From NCBI GenBank assembly GCA_963756365.1, contig CAVWNF010000003.1:1612001-1676000 (forward strand): a DNA stretch of 64,000 bases, written 5' to 3'. How positions within the stretch are numbered: position 1 is the first letter of the stretch; each line of letters opens with the position of its first letter. The position numbers and the translations under genes were made by a program. This document shows positions 8,569 to 18,751 of this stretch, piece by piece. The notes beneath the pieces were generated by a model. The model did not search any database, was not told where the DNA came from, and saw nothing but the letters and a program-made list of their open reading frames with translations. The DNA is from WHTI01 sp963756365 (GTDB taxonomy: Bacteria; Actinomycetota; CADDZG01; WHSQ01).

Positions 8569-8922
8569 ATGGGCACCGAACGCATCGTTCCGATCCTTAC
8601 CGTGTCAGACATGACCGAGGCGATCCGAGAGCACACCGAGGTACTGGGGCTCGAGGTGGTGATGGACATGGACTGGATCGTCTTCCTCGCCGATGACGCC
8701 GGGCATCAGCTCGGGCTCATGACCACGGATGCCACAGCTCCGCAGAACCCCGACGTCTCGGTGTTCGTCGACGACATCGACGAGGCGCACGAGCGTGCCA
8801 TCGGCGCAGGGGTCGAGATCGTCCATCCTCTGACGAGCGAGGAATGGGGGGTCACGCGGTTCTTCTACCGTGACTCATCCGGACGCGTCATCAATGTGGG
8901 AACCCACACGGCTTCGAACTAG
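8569..8922 (+). CDS. VOC (glyoxalase/bleomycin-resistance fold) family protein
   Basis: A 117-residue single VOC module pair. It begins IVPILTVSDMTEAIREHTEV, followed by the strand WIVFLADDAGHQLGLM and the second half DVSVFVDDIDEAHERAIGAGVEIVHPLTSEEWGVTRFFYRDSSG (quoted in part for the fold pattern), ending VINVGTH. The family uses paired beta-alpha-beta-beta-beta modules to bind metal or ligands; the substrate cannot be predicted. The HQL and RVINV positions fit the usual ligand-site strands. It stands alone between the antiporter and the SDR gene. Confidence 0.75.
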   Translation: MGTERIVPILTVSDMTEAIREHTEVLGLEVVMDMDWIVFLADDAGHQLGLMTTDATAPQNPDVSVFVDDIDEAHERAIGAGVEIVHPLTSEEWGVTRFFYRDSSGRVINVGTHTASN

Positions 8923-8948
8923 CCGCGGCGCCGTAGTGAGAGCTTGAG

Positions 8949-9870
8949 TCAGCGGTACTTCGCGATCGTCTCCGGGTCTTCCTCTTCCCAGCCGCGCTCC
9001 TCGATCAGGCTCCAGCAATCGGGCCGGGATCCGTCCTCGTCGGTCACCCCGTACTCCTCGGACAGTTGGCGCGCGGTGAGGACCTCTCCTCGGAAGCGGT
9101 CGTGATCGGAGTCCGCGGCGAGTGCGGCGACTCCTCGGGCGACGTAGGTCGGCGACTCGGAGATCGCGAACCCCGGGACTTTCTCGAGCGTGTCGTGCCA
9201 GTTCTCCTCGGCGACCCCGAACCCTTCGAGCATCCGCTCGGAGCGGAGCCACCCCGGCGTGACACCGAGCGGGACCACCGGATGATCGGCCAACTCCGAT
9301 GCGAGGTTGCGGACGAAACGATCGACGCTCGCCTTGACGAAGTCGTAATAGAAGCTGGTGCCCGGCCGGATCTCGGTGTTGACCGAACGGGGGCCGTCGG
9401 TCACCTCGACCAGAAGGCCGCCGCCCGTCTCCAGCATCAGCGGCAGGGCGATCGAACTCGTGATGATGTGCGTGTCGATCCCCATACGCAGTATCCGGAG
9501 GCCGCCCTCGAGATCGTGCTCCCACAAAGGCGTTTCCCATTGCGCGTAGCGATCGCCGCCGAAGATGTTGTTGACCAGGATGTCGAGGCGCCCCCGATCC
9601 GCCCGGATCTTCTCGACCAGGGAGCGGACCTCATCGATCTCGAGATGGTCGACGACCAGCGCAGCGCCCTCTCCGCCTGCAGCGCGCATGAGGTCCTCGG
9701 TCTCTTCGATCGTCTCTGGCCGGTCCATGTCGGACGGGACCGGTGCTGCGACTGCTTCGACCGGTCGCATAGACGAACGCTCCCGCCCGAGCGAGCTCGA
9801 TCGCTATCGCCCGCCCCGCCCCACGCGTGGCCCCGGCCACCAATGCGGTACGGCCGGCGAGTTGAGACAT
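8949..9870 (-). CDS. SDR family oxidoreductase, one frame break
   Basis: A short-chain dehydrogenase of about 306 residues. The ATG at 9870 gives MSQLAGRTALVAGATRGAGR, with the N-terminal GATRGAGRAIA cofactor motif. The frame changes near 9737, where a CCC run seems one base too long; bridging gives the subfamily signature GRSSRSTGP-SDMDRPETIEETEDL, followed by LDILVNNIFGG and the catalytic Tyr/Lys region TSFYYDFVKASVDRFVRNLA. The C-terminal part is longer than in classic SDRs (RPDCWSLIEERGWE), as in the large actinobacterial subgroup with GRSTRG-type N-termini. No partner enzyme is adjacent, so the substrate is unknown. Confidence 0.85.
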
Positions 9871-10005
9871 GGCAGTGCTCCCTTCGTTGCGAGCGTGAGA
9901 GGCACCACGGCCTCAGTGGGACAAACCGACCTTACCGGACGCTCCACAAGCGAAGGCTCGGGACCAGGCTTTGCCCTCTCATCAGCACCATTGCAGCAGC
10001 CAGTG

Positions 10006-10305
10006 TCACCGCGTCCGGACGATGACTTCCTGTTCGAGACGAGCTCCCAACCGGTCCCGTTCAACGTCGATGTCGAACTGCATCTGGATGTTCAGCCAGA
10101 AATGCTCACTGGTACCGAAATACCGAGCGAGCCTGAGAGCCGTGTCGGCCGTGACCGCACGCTTACCGTGCACGATCTCGTTGATGCGGCGAGGTGGAAC
10201 GCTGATGTCCTTGGCGAGCCGATACTGACTGATCCCCATGGGGGCCAGGAACTCCTCAAGCAACACCTCGCCCGCATGAAGCGGTGCCGTCCTAGTAGCT
10301 GCCAT
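10006..10305 (-). CDS. higA: HigA family antitoxin (XRE-type HTH)
   Basis: A 99-residue antitoxin that binds HigB and the operon operator. The ATG at 10305 has AGGAG five bases upstream and is preferred to the GTG at 10311. The HTH core is clear: GISQYRLAKDISVPPRRINE, then IVHGKRAVTADTALRLARYF and the HigA-specific GTSEHFWLNIQMQFDID. It starts 8 bases after the higB stop, the usual toxin-first order of higBA. The start of the C-terminal stretch LEQEVIVRTR is also family-like. Confidence 0.92.
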   Translation of the reverse strand: MAATRTAPLHAGEVLLEEFLAPMGISQYRLAKDISVPPRRINEIVHGKRAVTADTALRLARYFGTSEHFWLNIQMQFDIDVERDRLGARLEQEVIVRTR

Positions 10306-10313
10306 CGTCACTC

Positions 10314-10595
10314 CTAGTGGTAATCAACGATCTCGACCTCGTACGCGTCTCCCGACTCCCATCGGAAACAGATCCGCCACTGGCTGTTGATCCTGATGCT
10401 GTATCGACCGACTAGATCCCCCTTCAGCTGCTCGAGTCTGTTGCCCGGCGGAACCCGGAGGTCGGCAAGGGTTTCCGCTGCATGCAGCATCCGGAGTTTC
10501 CTGAAAGCTGGCCGCACTATCGAGGGCCCGATGCTGGGGACAATCTCCCGATCGAACAGCCGACGAGTCCTTCGATCCTTGAAGCTCCGAATCAT
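10314..10595 (-). CDS. higB: HigB family toxin (RelE superfamily mRNA interferase)
   Basis: A 93-residue ribosome-dependent mRNA endonuclease. The sequence begins MIRSFKDRRTRRLFDRE and carries the family blocks LRMLHAAETLADLRVPPGN, GRYSIRINSQWRICFRW and a C-terminal VEIVDYH. The Arg/Tyr/His pattern of the RelE-type active site is retained, so it looks active. It is the first gene of the operon and a palindrome lies 8-22 bases upstream. It lies next to the broken STAND NTPase in the same lower-GC stretch. Confidence 0.92.
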   Translation of the reverse strand: MIRSFKDRRTRRLFDREIVPSIGPSIVRPAFRKLRMLHAAETLADLRVPPGNRLEQLKGDLVGRYSIRINSQWRICFRWESGDAYEVEIVDYH

Positions 10596-10602
10596 CGAAT
10601 AG

Positions 10603-10617
10603 TAACGCCTGGCGTTA
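10603..10617 (-). promoter_or_regulatory. Probable HigBA autoregulatory operator
   Basis: TAACGCCTGGCGTTA is a perfect 7-bp inverted repeat with one central base, 7 bases upstream of the higB start codon. Such palindromes are the normal HigA binding site. The region from here to 10895 holds no gene that I can support. Confidence 0.65.
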
Positions 10618-10895
10618 TTATCGGCAAGCGTGGCCTCCCTACGGTCTGAACTGATTTCAGGTCAGACTAGGGATCGGGTGCGACACGAGATCGGGCGCTT
10701 CAGGCTCCAGCCCATCTGCAATGGGATGGCGCCGTCTCCCCGGCGGATGAACGCCAACCGGGCGACGTACCTCTACGGATCTCGAACTAGCTTCCCTGTT
10801 GCCCCGGTATATGCAGGACTTTCAGAACCGGAACTACTGTTACGCCTTCCGTTCCAGTTTCTCAGGCAGAGCGAGCAGCTCACTAGTCAGATCCA

Positions 10896-13800
10896 CTAAG
10901 GATAGAGAAGGAAGTCTGAGAAGTTGTTTGCGTGCTCCGCCATTACCGTTTGTAGGTCCTCTGGCAGCCGTCGTTCAAATTCATCATGATGGAGCGTTCG
11001 CTCGCCCCAAGGAATCCAGACAAGCCGTTGATCCGTTGCGGTCAGATAATCCTGCACGAGATCTTTCCTCATATACACCAAATGGGATCCCGATTCAGCC
11101 GAATCAAGTTGCCGGTAGATGCTCACAACCTGACCTCTGGGATCGTACAAGTCGAACGACCCCGCACGACTTTGCAGGCCCGAAAAGTCACAGAGGGCTG
11201 GGGCTGGGAACTTCACACCGGAGACACGGTTCAGTGGGCTGTGATGACTCTCCCAGGCCCAATGATGGACAGGAACCTCAACTGGATAGGGACCGCGGCC
11301 CGACGAGCGCCATTCGACTGCGTCCTCACGATGAGGTTTGGAGGATCCATTTTGTCGTCGAAGTGCCGCACCGTAGCGAGGGGACCAAGGCACTTCACCG
11401 GCGAACGTGTAGAAGTCATCAGCGGCTTCGGGAATCCTGTGATTGCCGAGATAGGTGGCCCGGTCTATCCGCTCTTGAAGACGAGAGACAATGCTCTCTT
11501 TCATGAGTAGGGCCCTCAGAAACGTCCAAACCTCACGATTGTGAGTCCCAACCAAACGCACGAAGCCGTCTAGTAGGAGCCATGGACCCGGTTGCCCATC
11601 GACCACTTCTGGCGTTAGGAGATCGAGATGCGTGGGCGATGGACCATGCCGAAGCCATCGAATGTGAGACTGCGGTGCCCGCCAAAATACCTTTGGCATC
11701 TCAACCTTCAATATCTGTCTATCCGAAGGAAAGCTGGGATCGATATCGCAGTCCGATGTCCGGTCAAGGAGGCGATGTTCCGCTAGCAGACCAGCATCGA
11801 GTCGCACTCCGTACATCTCAAAGAATGCAATCCACGAATACTTCTTTCCGTAGCGGTCAATCCTTCCGGTTTCGTCCGAACTGCGAAATGACTGGTTGCG
11901 CGCAATTCGTGTATCAGCCTCCTCGAACTTTTCCGACGTGAAGCCCAGGTCGAACATTCTCTGCATAACTTGCTTCTTGACCGCCTGATACCCGACATGA
12001 TCGTCCTGATAGTTCCCCCGGTCCGGGACGAGGTGGCCCAGTGTGTAGTTCTCGAAATCCATGTGCAGGGCGCGCCGGACTTGGTCAAGGGTGCTCTTGC
12101 GGATACCTCGTGTGGATCGGAACGGAGAGGCAAGGTTCTCGAATCTTCCCGGATGTACCTCACATTCTTCGGAGCGATGCAGCCAGGAGAAACTGAACAC
12201 GCAATGCTCCGATCCCTACCACACGTAGTCGCGAACAAGGATGTGTTTCGTTCCATGAGGCGCCTGAGGGAGAAACATCCTTCGCACGAGCTCTCGTGCG
12301 AATCCAGGAAGCTCATGACGCAGTTCTGTCGCATTGGGCGTGGCCCAATCTCGCATACACACACCGTAGGCAGCGGCTAACAGCCGCTCAGGGACGTATG
12401 GGTCCGGGAATTCCAGGCCTTCAAGCACTTCCGCGAACAGAGCCCCCGGGTGCGAAGACCCGAGGTAGACCAGCGCTTGGGTCGCCCGGTCTCGCAACAA
12501 ACGATCGGAGGTGGTGAGCATCAAAGAGAGAAGACGCAGCTCGTTGGCTGCATCCTCGATACTTAGTCGAGCCGTCGGTTCGCTCTCTATCCAAGAGAGC
12601 AACCGCACCAAGGCAGCGTGTTCATCCACACCTCGCAGGAACTCCGACCAAACCAGATCACGCGTTGCCATGTCGAACCTCTTGAGAAATCCGCTGAGCC
12701 TCTGCGCGTTGTACGGATGCGTCGCACGGGCGGCGAGGGCGCTAAGCGCTTCCAATGTTTCAGCTCGGGTTACATCCCCTGCAGAAGAAAGAAAGAAGCC
12801 AACGAGCTTGTCCGTTACAGGACCAAAACTATCCGGACTGCGCCAATAGAGGCCCTCAAGGAAGACCTGTGCAAGAGCATCTACTTGTTTGCACCGTTGG
12901 GGAAGGTAGCAAACTAGTTCCTTATCCAGCTGAGATCGTTTCATGCGCTCCGGAAACTCCAGCATGATTGCCGAAACAATCCCTGGGTAGCGAAACCGGC
13001 CCCATGGATCGGAGGCAAAGACCTTTCCCAAAGGCCGATTGGAGTAAAAAAGACGGCGGAGTTCTTGTTCGTCACTCCCCTGGGTGATGTTGTGTTGATC
13101 GAGCAAGTGGCGTGATACAAGGTGATCGCCGAATCGTTGGTACGGAAAATGAATCACCAACTCATGAGAGTCGTCTTTCCATGTCATTTCTTCCGCAAGA
13201 AGGCCGTCAAGAATGAGACGGTCAAGGATGGCGTTAGCAGTCGATTCTCCACAACTGCACACGTCGTTGACCCGCGGCAACTGCTTCGTTCCGCACCGCG
13301 TAACCCAATCTCGCAATTGCGCTGCCATTACTCCTGCTACGCCGGGGACCCCAACCCGATGGTCGCCCTTAAGTATTCGCCAGCAAGCCGCCGCAGCAAG
13401 GCCGTGATCCTGCTCGACTGTCTTTCCGACGTGCTTGGCTAGGTACTCCAGAATGTATGTCATGCCCTTTTGCCCCGACGCAATCTCGCGCAGTTTCGCC
13501 TTCTGCGTTCGCTTTTGAGAGATCCTTGAGAGCCTTGCAAAGGAGCTTGAGAAACAGTGGGCGGGAGAATTCGAAACTCAAGGAATCTGCGGCGCGGGCA
13601 GCTGATACGCCTAAAACTTAAAGTACTCCAGTTGCGCATTGAGTTCCCGCTCATCAAATCCGAAGTGCTCCACCGTCGCGAAAAGCTTCAGAGAGGGCTC
13701 CGTGAAGATCAGCTGTTCGAATGGCCGTCTACAGCTAATGACTAGACCTACATCAGGATAGGCCCGTACTGATCGGGCTATGCGTGCAGCATGGAGACGC

Positions 13801-14758
13801 CACGACGCACGGTCCCCTTCATTCACCGCATCAATTAGGACCAAGGCTCTGGACTTGGATTTTCTTCCTAGCCTCGACAACCCCTCCAGCAGACTCTTTG
13901 ACGAGTCAGCTATGCCCGATTCCTTTGCGGTGGCGTCGAGGGGATCTTACGCCGCTTGGAAGAGAACCCGCGAGTATGAGGAGTGCTGGGTAGCCGGCTT
14001 GCAAAAGACCCCGAGTCACGTCGCAAAGGAAGTGCGTCTTTCCTGTGCCCCACTGCCCCAGGATCAGGAGCCTGTTATTTCGCAGAAGGGCCGTTCCTGG
14101 CGGGCCATCAAGGTAGGACTCAAGTCTCTCCAGTCGGTCACCAAACGCTCTCAACTGCCGAATCTGATTATCGAGTTCCCCCACGTCCCTGAGCCTCCTT
14201 CGAGAGTTGACGGAAGCGATCCCAGGATTCGTCGATCGATCTCTGAACCCGCCGAGACACCGAGCGGCAGATGACTCGCAGTTTCCCGCCCTCGGCGAGG
14301 GCATCTTCCAGCCCATTAGCACCTACCGTCAGATCGAGCTGCTCAAGCAGGGTTTGAGGGGTTCTAACGAGACCTCGAAATCTCGGGGCAATGATGTGGC
14401 GGTCTTGGTCCAGAACGTGGCGGATGTCATGGCCGACTTCTCCCAGGCGCTCTCGGAAACCACCAGAATGGGCCAGAGCCTGAATTACGTCATCCAAGTA
14501 GCTGATACTGATGTTTGGAGCACCATTTTCGATCCCAGGCGTGTACCTGGGTCCTGCAGCGGCTACGGCTCTTTCCGAGACCCTCCTCAGCTGGGCTAAT
14601 GAGATCTGCATAGTCACGCGCACCCATGATCCTGGCTTGACCACATGTCCAGAAGCTATCCGCCAGCGGCGCCAGTTGGAAGTTGCATCAGCTAGAAGGG
14701 CTTTGTCTGCAAGCTCAGGACTAGACCATCGAGGGACGGATGGGGGTAATTTCTCCAT
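10896..14758 (-). pseudogene. STAND NTPase resembling Avs (AVAST) anti-phage proteins, broken in at least five places
   Basis: Bridged, this is one protein of about 1280 residues. From 14758 the first part has the block AAGPRYTPGIENGAPNISIS; then RLLILGQWGTGKTHFLCDVT (Walker A, near 14050); then SRALVLIDAVNEGDRASWR (Walker B, near 13850); then SFEFSRPLFLKLLCKALKDL (near 13570); then a long helical sensor-like part including DFENYTLGHLVPDRGNY and GKKYSWIAFFEMYG. These blocks match my memory of Avs-like STAND ATPases, which sense phage proteins through the C-terminal region; no database check was possible. Frame changes occur near 14200, 13940 and 13480-13590, a TAG lies at the end of the FKF segment near 13611, and an in-frame TAG lies at 12216-12218. 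No N-terminal effector nuclease is visible. GC is clearly lower than in flanking DNA. Confidence 0.65.
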
Positions 14759-14948
14759 TTTGCACTCATTGATATAGACGCGCTCCGTTACCTATCACTC
14801 CCTGTGCGTTGGTCGCCTGATGAACAACATGGACTGGTGGCCGGCTCGGACTGGTCATCCCGGCGCCCTGACCCACGGGAACGGGTCATCCATCCTCTAC
14901 GAAGGGCCGAATTCACATAAGCCCGCTCTCGTGTCGCACCCTCTGACT
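14759..14948. other. Divergent intergenic region of the STAND gene
   Basis: About 190 bases, AT-richer than surroundings, between the start of the STAND gene and the small coiled-coil protein. No clear promoter, operator or RNA was identified. Confidence 0.3.
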
Positions 14949-15230
14949 ATGGTTCGCAAAACGGACAAGGACTACAATCGGAGGATGACCGTGGAGCAGA
15001 CTTGGGCTGTCATCGGGATCTTGGCGGCGACGTTGATGGCGACGTTCGGGATGTTCTTCTATCTCGGAAACAAGATCGATACCTTGGGGGCTCGGCTCGA
15101 TGCGCGGATCGATGGGCTGACTGGTCGGATCGACGGGCTCACGGGACGGATCGATTCACTCAGCGCCAGGATGGACGGGCTGTCGGCTCAGATGGCATCG
15201 CATCTCTCGGAGCGTCACCCGAGCTGCTGA
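14949..15230 (+). CDS. Small single-pass membrane protein with heptad-repeat coiled coil
   Basis: A 93-residue protein I cannot assign to a named family. From the ATG at 14949 it has a short basic head (MVRKTDKDYNRR), one transmembrane helix (about 19-38: IGILAATLMATFGMFFYLGN) and then four 7-residue repeats of the type RIDGLTG, which would form a coiled coil. ATG at 14986 (MTVEQTWAVIG) is an equally possible start but has GGAGG immediately touching it. It probably oligomerises at the membrane. Similar short proteins occur beside many unrelated genes. Confidence 0.55.
   Translation: MVRKTDKDYNRRMTVEQTWAVIGILAATLMATFGMFFYLGNKIDTLGARLDARIDGLTGRIDGLTGRIDSLSARMDGLSAQMASHLSERHPSC
15105..15188 (+). 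repeat. Four tandem 21-bp imperfect repeats inside the coiled-coil gene
   Basis: Units begin at 15105, 15126, 15147 and 15168, each close to CGGATCGACGGGCTCACGGG. They encode one coiled-coil heptad each and diverge mainly at third codon positions in the first three. Confidence 0.8.
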
Positions 15231-15255
15231 CTAGCGAGTCGGTGAACGGCTGCTG

Positions 15256-15919
15256 CTAGTCCTCTTTGTCGGTGAAGTAGAGGTCGAGGCGGCGGTTGAT
15301 GTCGACGGCCCGGCGTTCGAACTCGTCGTAGCGGCCTTCGGCGGCTAGTTGCGGATCGAAGACGGCTCCCGCGAAGCCCACGAGTTGGGCGCCCGCGTCG
15401 AGGTAGCCCAGGTAGTTCTCGCCGGTGATGCCACCGGTGCTCAGGATCTTCACGTCGTCGAGCGGGCCGAGGACGTTGGTCAGGTAGTCCGGGCCCCCGA
15501 GCTGCTCGGCCGGGAACACCTTCACCCAGTCGGCGCCGGCCTTGTGGGCCCTGTAGATCTCGGTCGGGGTCGACGCACCCATGCACACCGGGAGCGACAG
15601 ACCGTGGGCCGCCTCGATCACGGCTTCGTTCACGGTCGGGGTGACGATGAACTCGGCGCCGGAGTCGTACGCCTCTTTGACCTGGTCGGCCTCGAGCACG
15701 GTGCCGACGCCGACGATCGCATCGGTGCGCCCGGCGACCTCGCTCAGCGCATCGGTCGCACCGGGTGAGTTCATCGTGATCTCGACGGCCTCGAATCCAC
15801 CTCGGACGGCCGCGCCGATGCCCTCGATCGGCATGCTCGGCCTTCTGGACGCGGAAGATCGCGATGATCGTGGCGTCCTTGAGGCGCTGGACCCTCTCGG
15901 TGAAAAGCTTGTCGTTCAT
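15256..15919 (-). CDS. eda: 2-keto-3-deoxy-6-phosphogluconate / 2-keto-4-hydroxyglutarate aldolase, one frame break
   Basis: About 220 residues. KDPG aldolase splits KDPG into pyruvate and glyceraldehyde-3-phosphate in Entner-Doudoroff and uronate breakdown. Starting at ATG 15919 (MNDKLFTERVQRLKDATIIA), the frame changes near 15837, then reads AVRGGFEAVEITMNSPGA (the family Glu block), VGVGTVLEADQV, FIVTPTVNEAVIEAA and the Schiff-base lysine block GADWVKVFPAEQLGG. GGITGENYLGYLDAGA is the phosphate-binding part. No kinase or dehydratase gene of the pathway lies next to it. The break is a single indel with no extra stop. Confidence 0.85.
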
Positions 15920-16017
15920 CGGTTGAGATTACTTCACGCTCCCCGGCCCCCTACGCATCCCCCGGGAAGAAGAGGCCCTCCGGTCCTCGTTGTCTCGAAG
16001 CGGAGACGAAGGAGTTG

Positions 16018-16329
16018 ATGGAGCCATGCCCGAGAGTCACGCTGCAGTACTTCGATGGATGTCCGAACTGGCAAGTCGCTCAAGGAGCACCTCGCAGAAG
16101 CGCTGGCCGCGAGCTAGCGCAGACGCCGAGGTCACCTTCCGAGCGGATCGAGACCCACGAGGAGGCCGAGAGGCTCGGGTTCCGGGGCTCCCCCACGATC
16201 CTGATCGATGGGACCGACCCGTTCGCGGAGCCGGGCGCGCCGGTCGGGCTCTCGTGCCGCGTCTACCGGACGCCAGAAGGACTCCGAGGTTCTCCCGGTG
16301 TGGACGCCCTCCGGGAGGTGCTGATCTAG
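16018..16329 (+). CDS. Thioredoxin-like protein with YFDGCPNW motif, internal frame changes
   Basis: About 103 residues. The ATG at 16018 follows GAAGGAG. The N-terminal VTLQYFDGCPNWQVA and the C-terminal RLGFRGSPTILIDGTDPF plus GLSCRVYRTPEGLRGSPGV match a family of small thioredoxin-fold proteins often found near mercury- or thiol-related genes. Between them (about 16078-16140) three small shifts that cancel each other are needed to give the expected KEHLAEALA and ADAEVTF helix-strand. Only one Cys is present in the CPxW position, so a classic CxxC redox site is missing. Its stop overlaps that of sbcC. Confidence 0.65.
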   Translation: MEPCPRVTLQYFDGCPNWQVAQGAPRRSAGRELAQTPRSPSERIETHEEAERLGFRGSPTILIDGTDPFAEPGAPVGLSCRVYRTPEGLRGSPGVDALREVLI

Positions 16330-18751
16330 GCCGATGCGCCTGCTTTGATCAGGGTCATGCCCTCGGGGGTGCGCTCGAGTTCGATCTTGTCCTCGATCCT
16401 CGCCGATAGCTCGGCGACGTGGCTCACGAGGCCGATCAGGCGCTCGGGGCTCACGATCTTCTCGATCCCGTCGAGCGCGTGGCCGAGTGCCTCGGGGTCG
16501 AGCGAGCCGAAGCCCTCGTCGAGGAAGAAGCACTGGAGCCGGCCCCCGTGGCGCGCGACCGCTTCGGCGAGACCGAGCGACAGGGCCAGGGACGCGAGGA
16601 ACAGTTCGCCGCCCGACAGGGTCAGGATCTCGCGCTTCTTGTCGGCGTCGAGCTCGTCGATCACGTTGAACTCGGCGTCGTCGTCGAACCGGTAGCGCTC
16701 GGTGAGCTCCATCAGATAGGCCGAACCGAGCTGGGATAGCAGCTTGCGCCGGTCCTCGAGCAGGAACGCGATGAAGTACTGATCGGTGAGGTCCTTGCCG
16801 AGCGTGTCGTAGATCCCCTGGCGGTCCTGGATCTCCTTCTTCTTGGCCGTCAGCTCCTTCGCTCGCTCGCGGTCCTTCTCCCAGTTCGCGATGCGCTGCT
16901 TGGCCGCGGCGGCATCCGCCTTCAGGTCCGAGAGCACGTCGGCCAGCGCCACTCCCCCATCGATCCCAAGTTCCTTGCGAAGTTCGGCGAGGCGCGCACC
17001 GACCGAGCCCGCGGCGCCCTCGGCCTTCTCGAGCTTGAGTCGAGCCTCCTCGACCTGAGCCGCGACCGCGGCCCTGATCTTCTCGGCCCGGTCGCATAAC
17101 GTCCGCGCCGGATCGCTCGGCTGCGGGGCGACGACATCGTCGAGCCGGCCCGCGACCAGGATCACCTCGGCGCACAGCTCGTGGCGGCGCGCTTCGATCT
17201 TGACCTTGTTGGCGGCCACCGCATCCCTGAGCGTGCGAGCCTCCTCGGCAGCCTTGGTCGCGGCGCTCGCAGCACTCGCCGCGCCGGACAGCTCGGCGAG
17301 CCGCCTCGTCGTCTCGGCCACGAAGTCATCCACCTTGCCGAGTGCATCGGAGAGGACCTTGGCAGCCTTGGTCGCGTCCTTCTTCTGGGCCGCGACGAGC
17401 TTCTCGAGTTGCGTCGCACCCGCCTCGGCCGCGGCTACGGCTCGTTCGGCAGCGGTCGCCGTCTTGAGCGCGGCATCGGCCGACTTGATCGCGGCGGTTT
17501 CGGCCTTCTCGGCCGCGGCAACCGCACCCGGGGCCTTCGAGCTCGGAACCTTCGCCACCTTCTGTTCGCACACCGGGCACGGCTCGCCAGCGACGAGGTG
17601 GACCCTGAGCGCGTGGGCCTGGTGCTCGCGCTCGATCGCACGCACCGCGGCGGTGGCGGCGTCGCGGTCGGCCACCGCAGCCTCGGCCGCAGCGGCGCGC
17701 TCGGTGGCGTCCTTCTTCAGGGCGTCTAGTTCGGCGGCACCGGCATCGAGGGTCGCGACCTGGGACGCGAGCTGTTCGGCCCCCGCTGCGTGCGCCTCGG
17801 CCTTGGCCTTCAGTTCCGAGAGCGTCGCGACCGAGCCGAGGTCGGCTTCCGAGCTTCGCCAGTGCCTCGGCCGCCGACGCCGCGGCCGCCGTGGCGTCGG
17901 TGAACTTCTCGTCGGCCGCGGCGATCAACTCTGGCGAGTTCGTCTTCCTCGTCGGCGAGTCCGGTCAGCACGTCGCTCTCGGGCAGTGACGCCAGCGACG
18001 ACTCGGCCGCGGCGAGTTCCTTCGTGGCGGCGGCCTTCTCGGCCTCGGCCCCCTCGGCCTCCTTGATCAGCAGCTTCTCGCGCGGCAGCGCCTCGGTGAG
18101 CGTCGCGGCCCGGCCATCGAGGTCCTTGAGGCCGTCCTTCTCGGTCGTGATCAGATCGGCGAGGTCCTCGGGGATACCGCCGAGCTCGCCCGAGACCTCG
18201 CGGACCTCGAGTTCGAAGTCGGCGACCTTCGACTTCGCCGCCTTGCGCAGGTCGTCGATCTGATCCATCCGGAAGACGCCCTTGAGGATCTGCATCTTCT
18301 TGGTCGTCGCGGCCTCGAGGAACTCGGAGAACCGGCCCTGGGCGAGGAGCACCGACGAACAGAACGCATCGAAGTCGAGGCCGAGCAGTTCCTCGATGGT
18401 CTCGGTCACCGACGACTCTCCGGTGAACTTCTCGCCAGAGGCGAGGTCGACGAGCAGATGCTCGGAGGTACCCGAGTTGCGAAGCACCCGCGACACCTCG
18501 TACTTCTTGCCCTCGACCTCGAACAGCAACTTCACGTGCGCGGCGTCGGTGCGCGAGCAGATCAGCCGCTTGGTCTTGTTCCTAAGGCGCGGGGTCTTGG
18601 AGTAGAGGGCGAACGAGATCGCATCGAGGATCGAGGACTTGCCGGCCCCCGTCGGCCCGACGATCGCGATGAAGTTGCGGTTCTCGAAGCTGATCTCGGT
18701 CTTGAGTTCGTGGCTGCGGAAGCCCGACATCTCGAGCACCAGCGGCCTCAC
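16326..18751 (-). CDS. sbcC: Exonuclease subunit SbcC (Rad50-like ATPase), two frame breaks
   Basis: About 808 codons. SbcC is the SMC-like ATPase of the SbcCD (Mre11-Rad50) DNA-end nuclease. GTG at 18751 overlaps the sbcD stop (GTGA). The N-terminal half has EMSGFRSHELKTEISF and Walker A GPTGAGKSSILDAISFALYS; the middle is an Ala/Glu/Lys-rich coiled coil with a zinc hook CPVC near 17570; the C-terminal half has the signature LSGGELFLASLALSLGLAEA and Walker B CFFLDEGFGSLDPE. Frame shifts near 17935 and 17855 sit in the coiled coil before the hook. All catalytic motifs survive, which argues that the shifts are either sequence errors or very recent. Confidence 0.88.

Noticed and set aside
12216..12218. 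TAG as a recoded (pyrrolysine or readthrough) codon in the STAND gene
   Set aside because: The same gene has several frame shifts, so ordinary inactivation or sequence error is simpler; no recoding signal or pyl gene seen.
15105..15188. 21-bp repeats as a CRISPR array
   Set aside because: No spacers and perfect match to coiled-coil heptads in frame.
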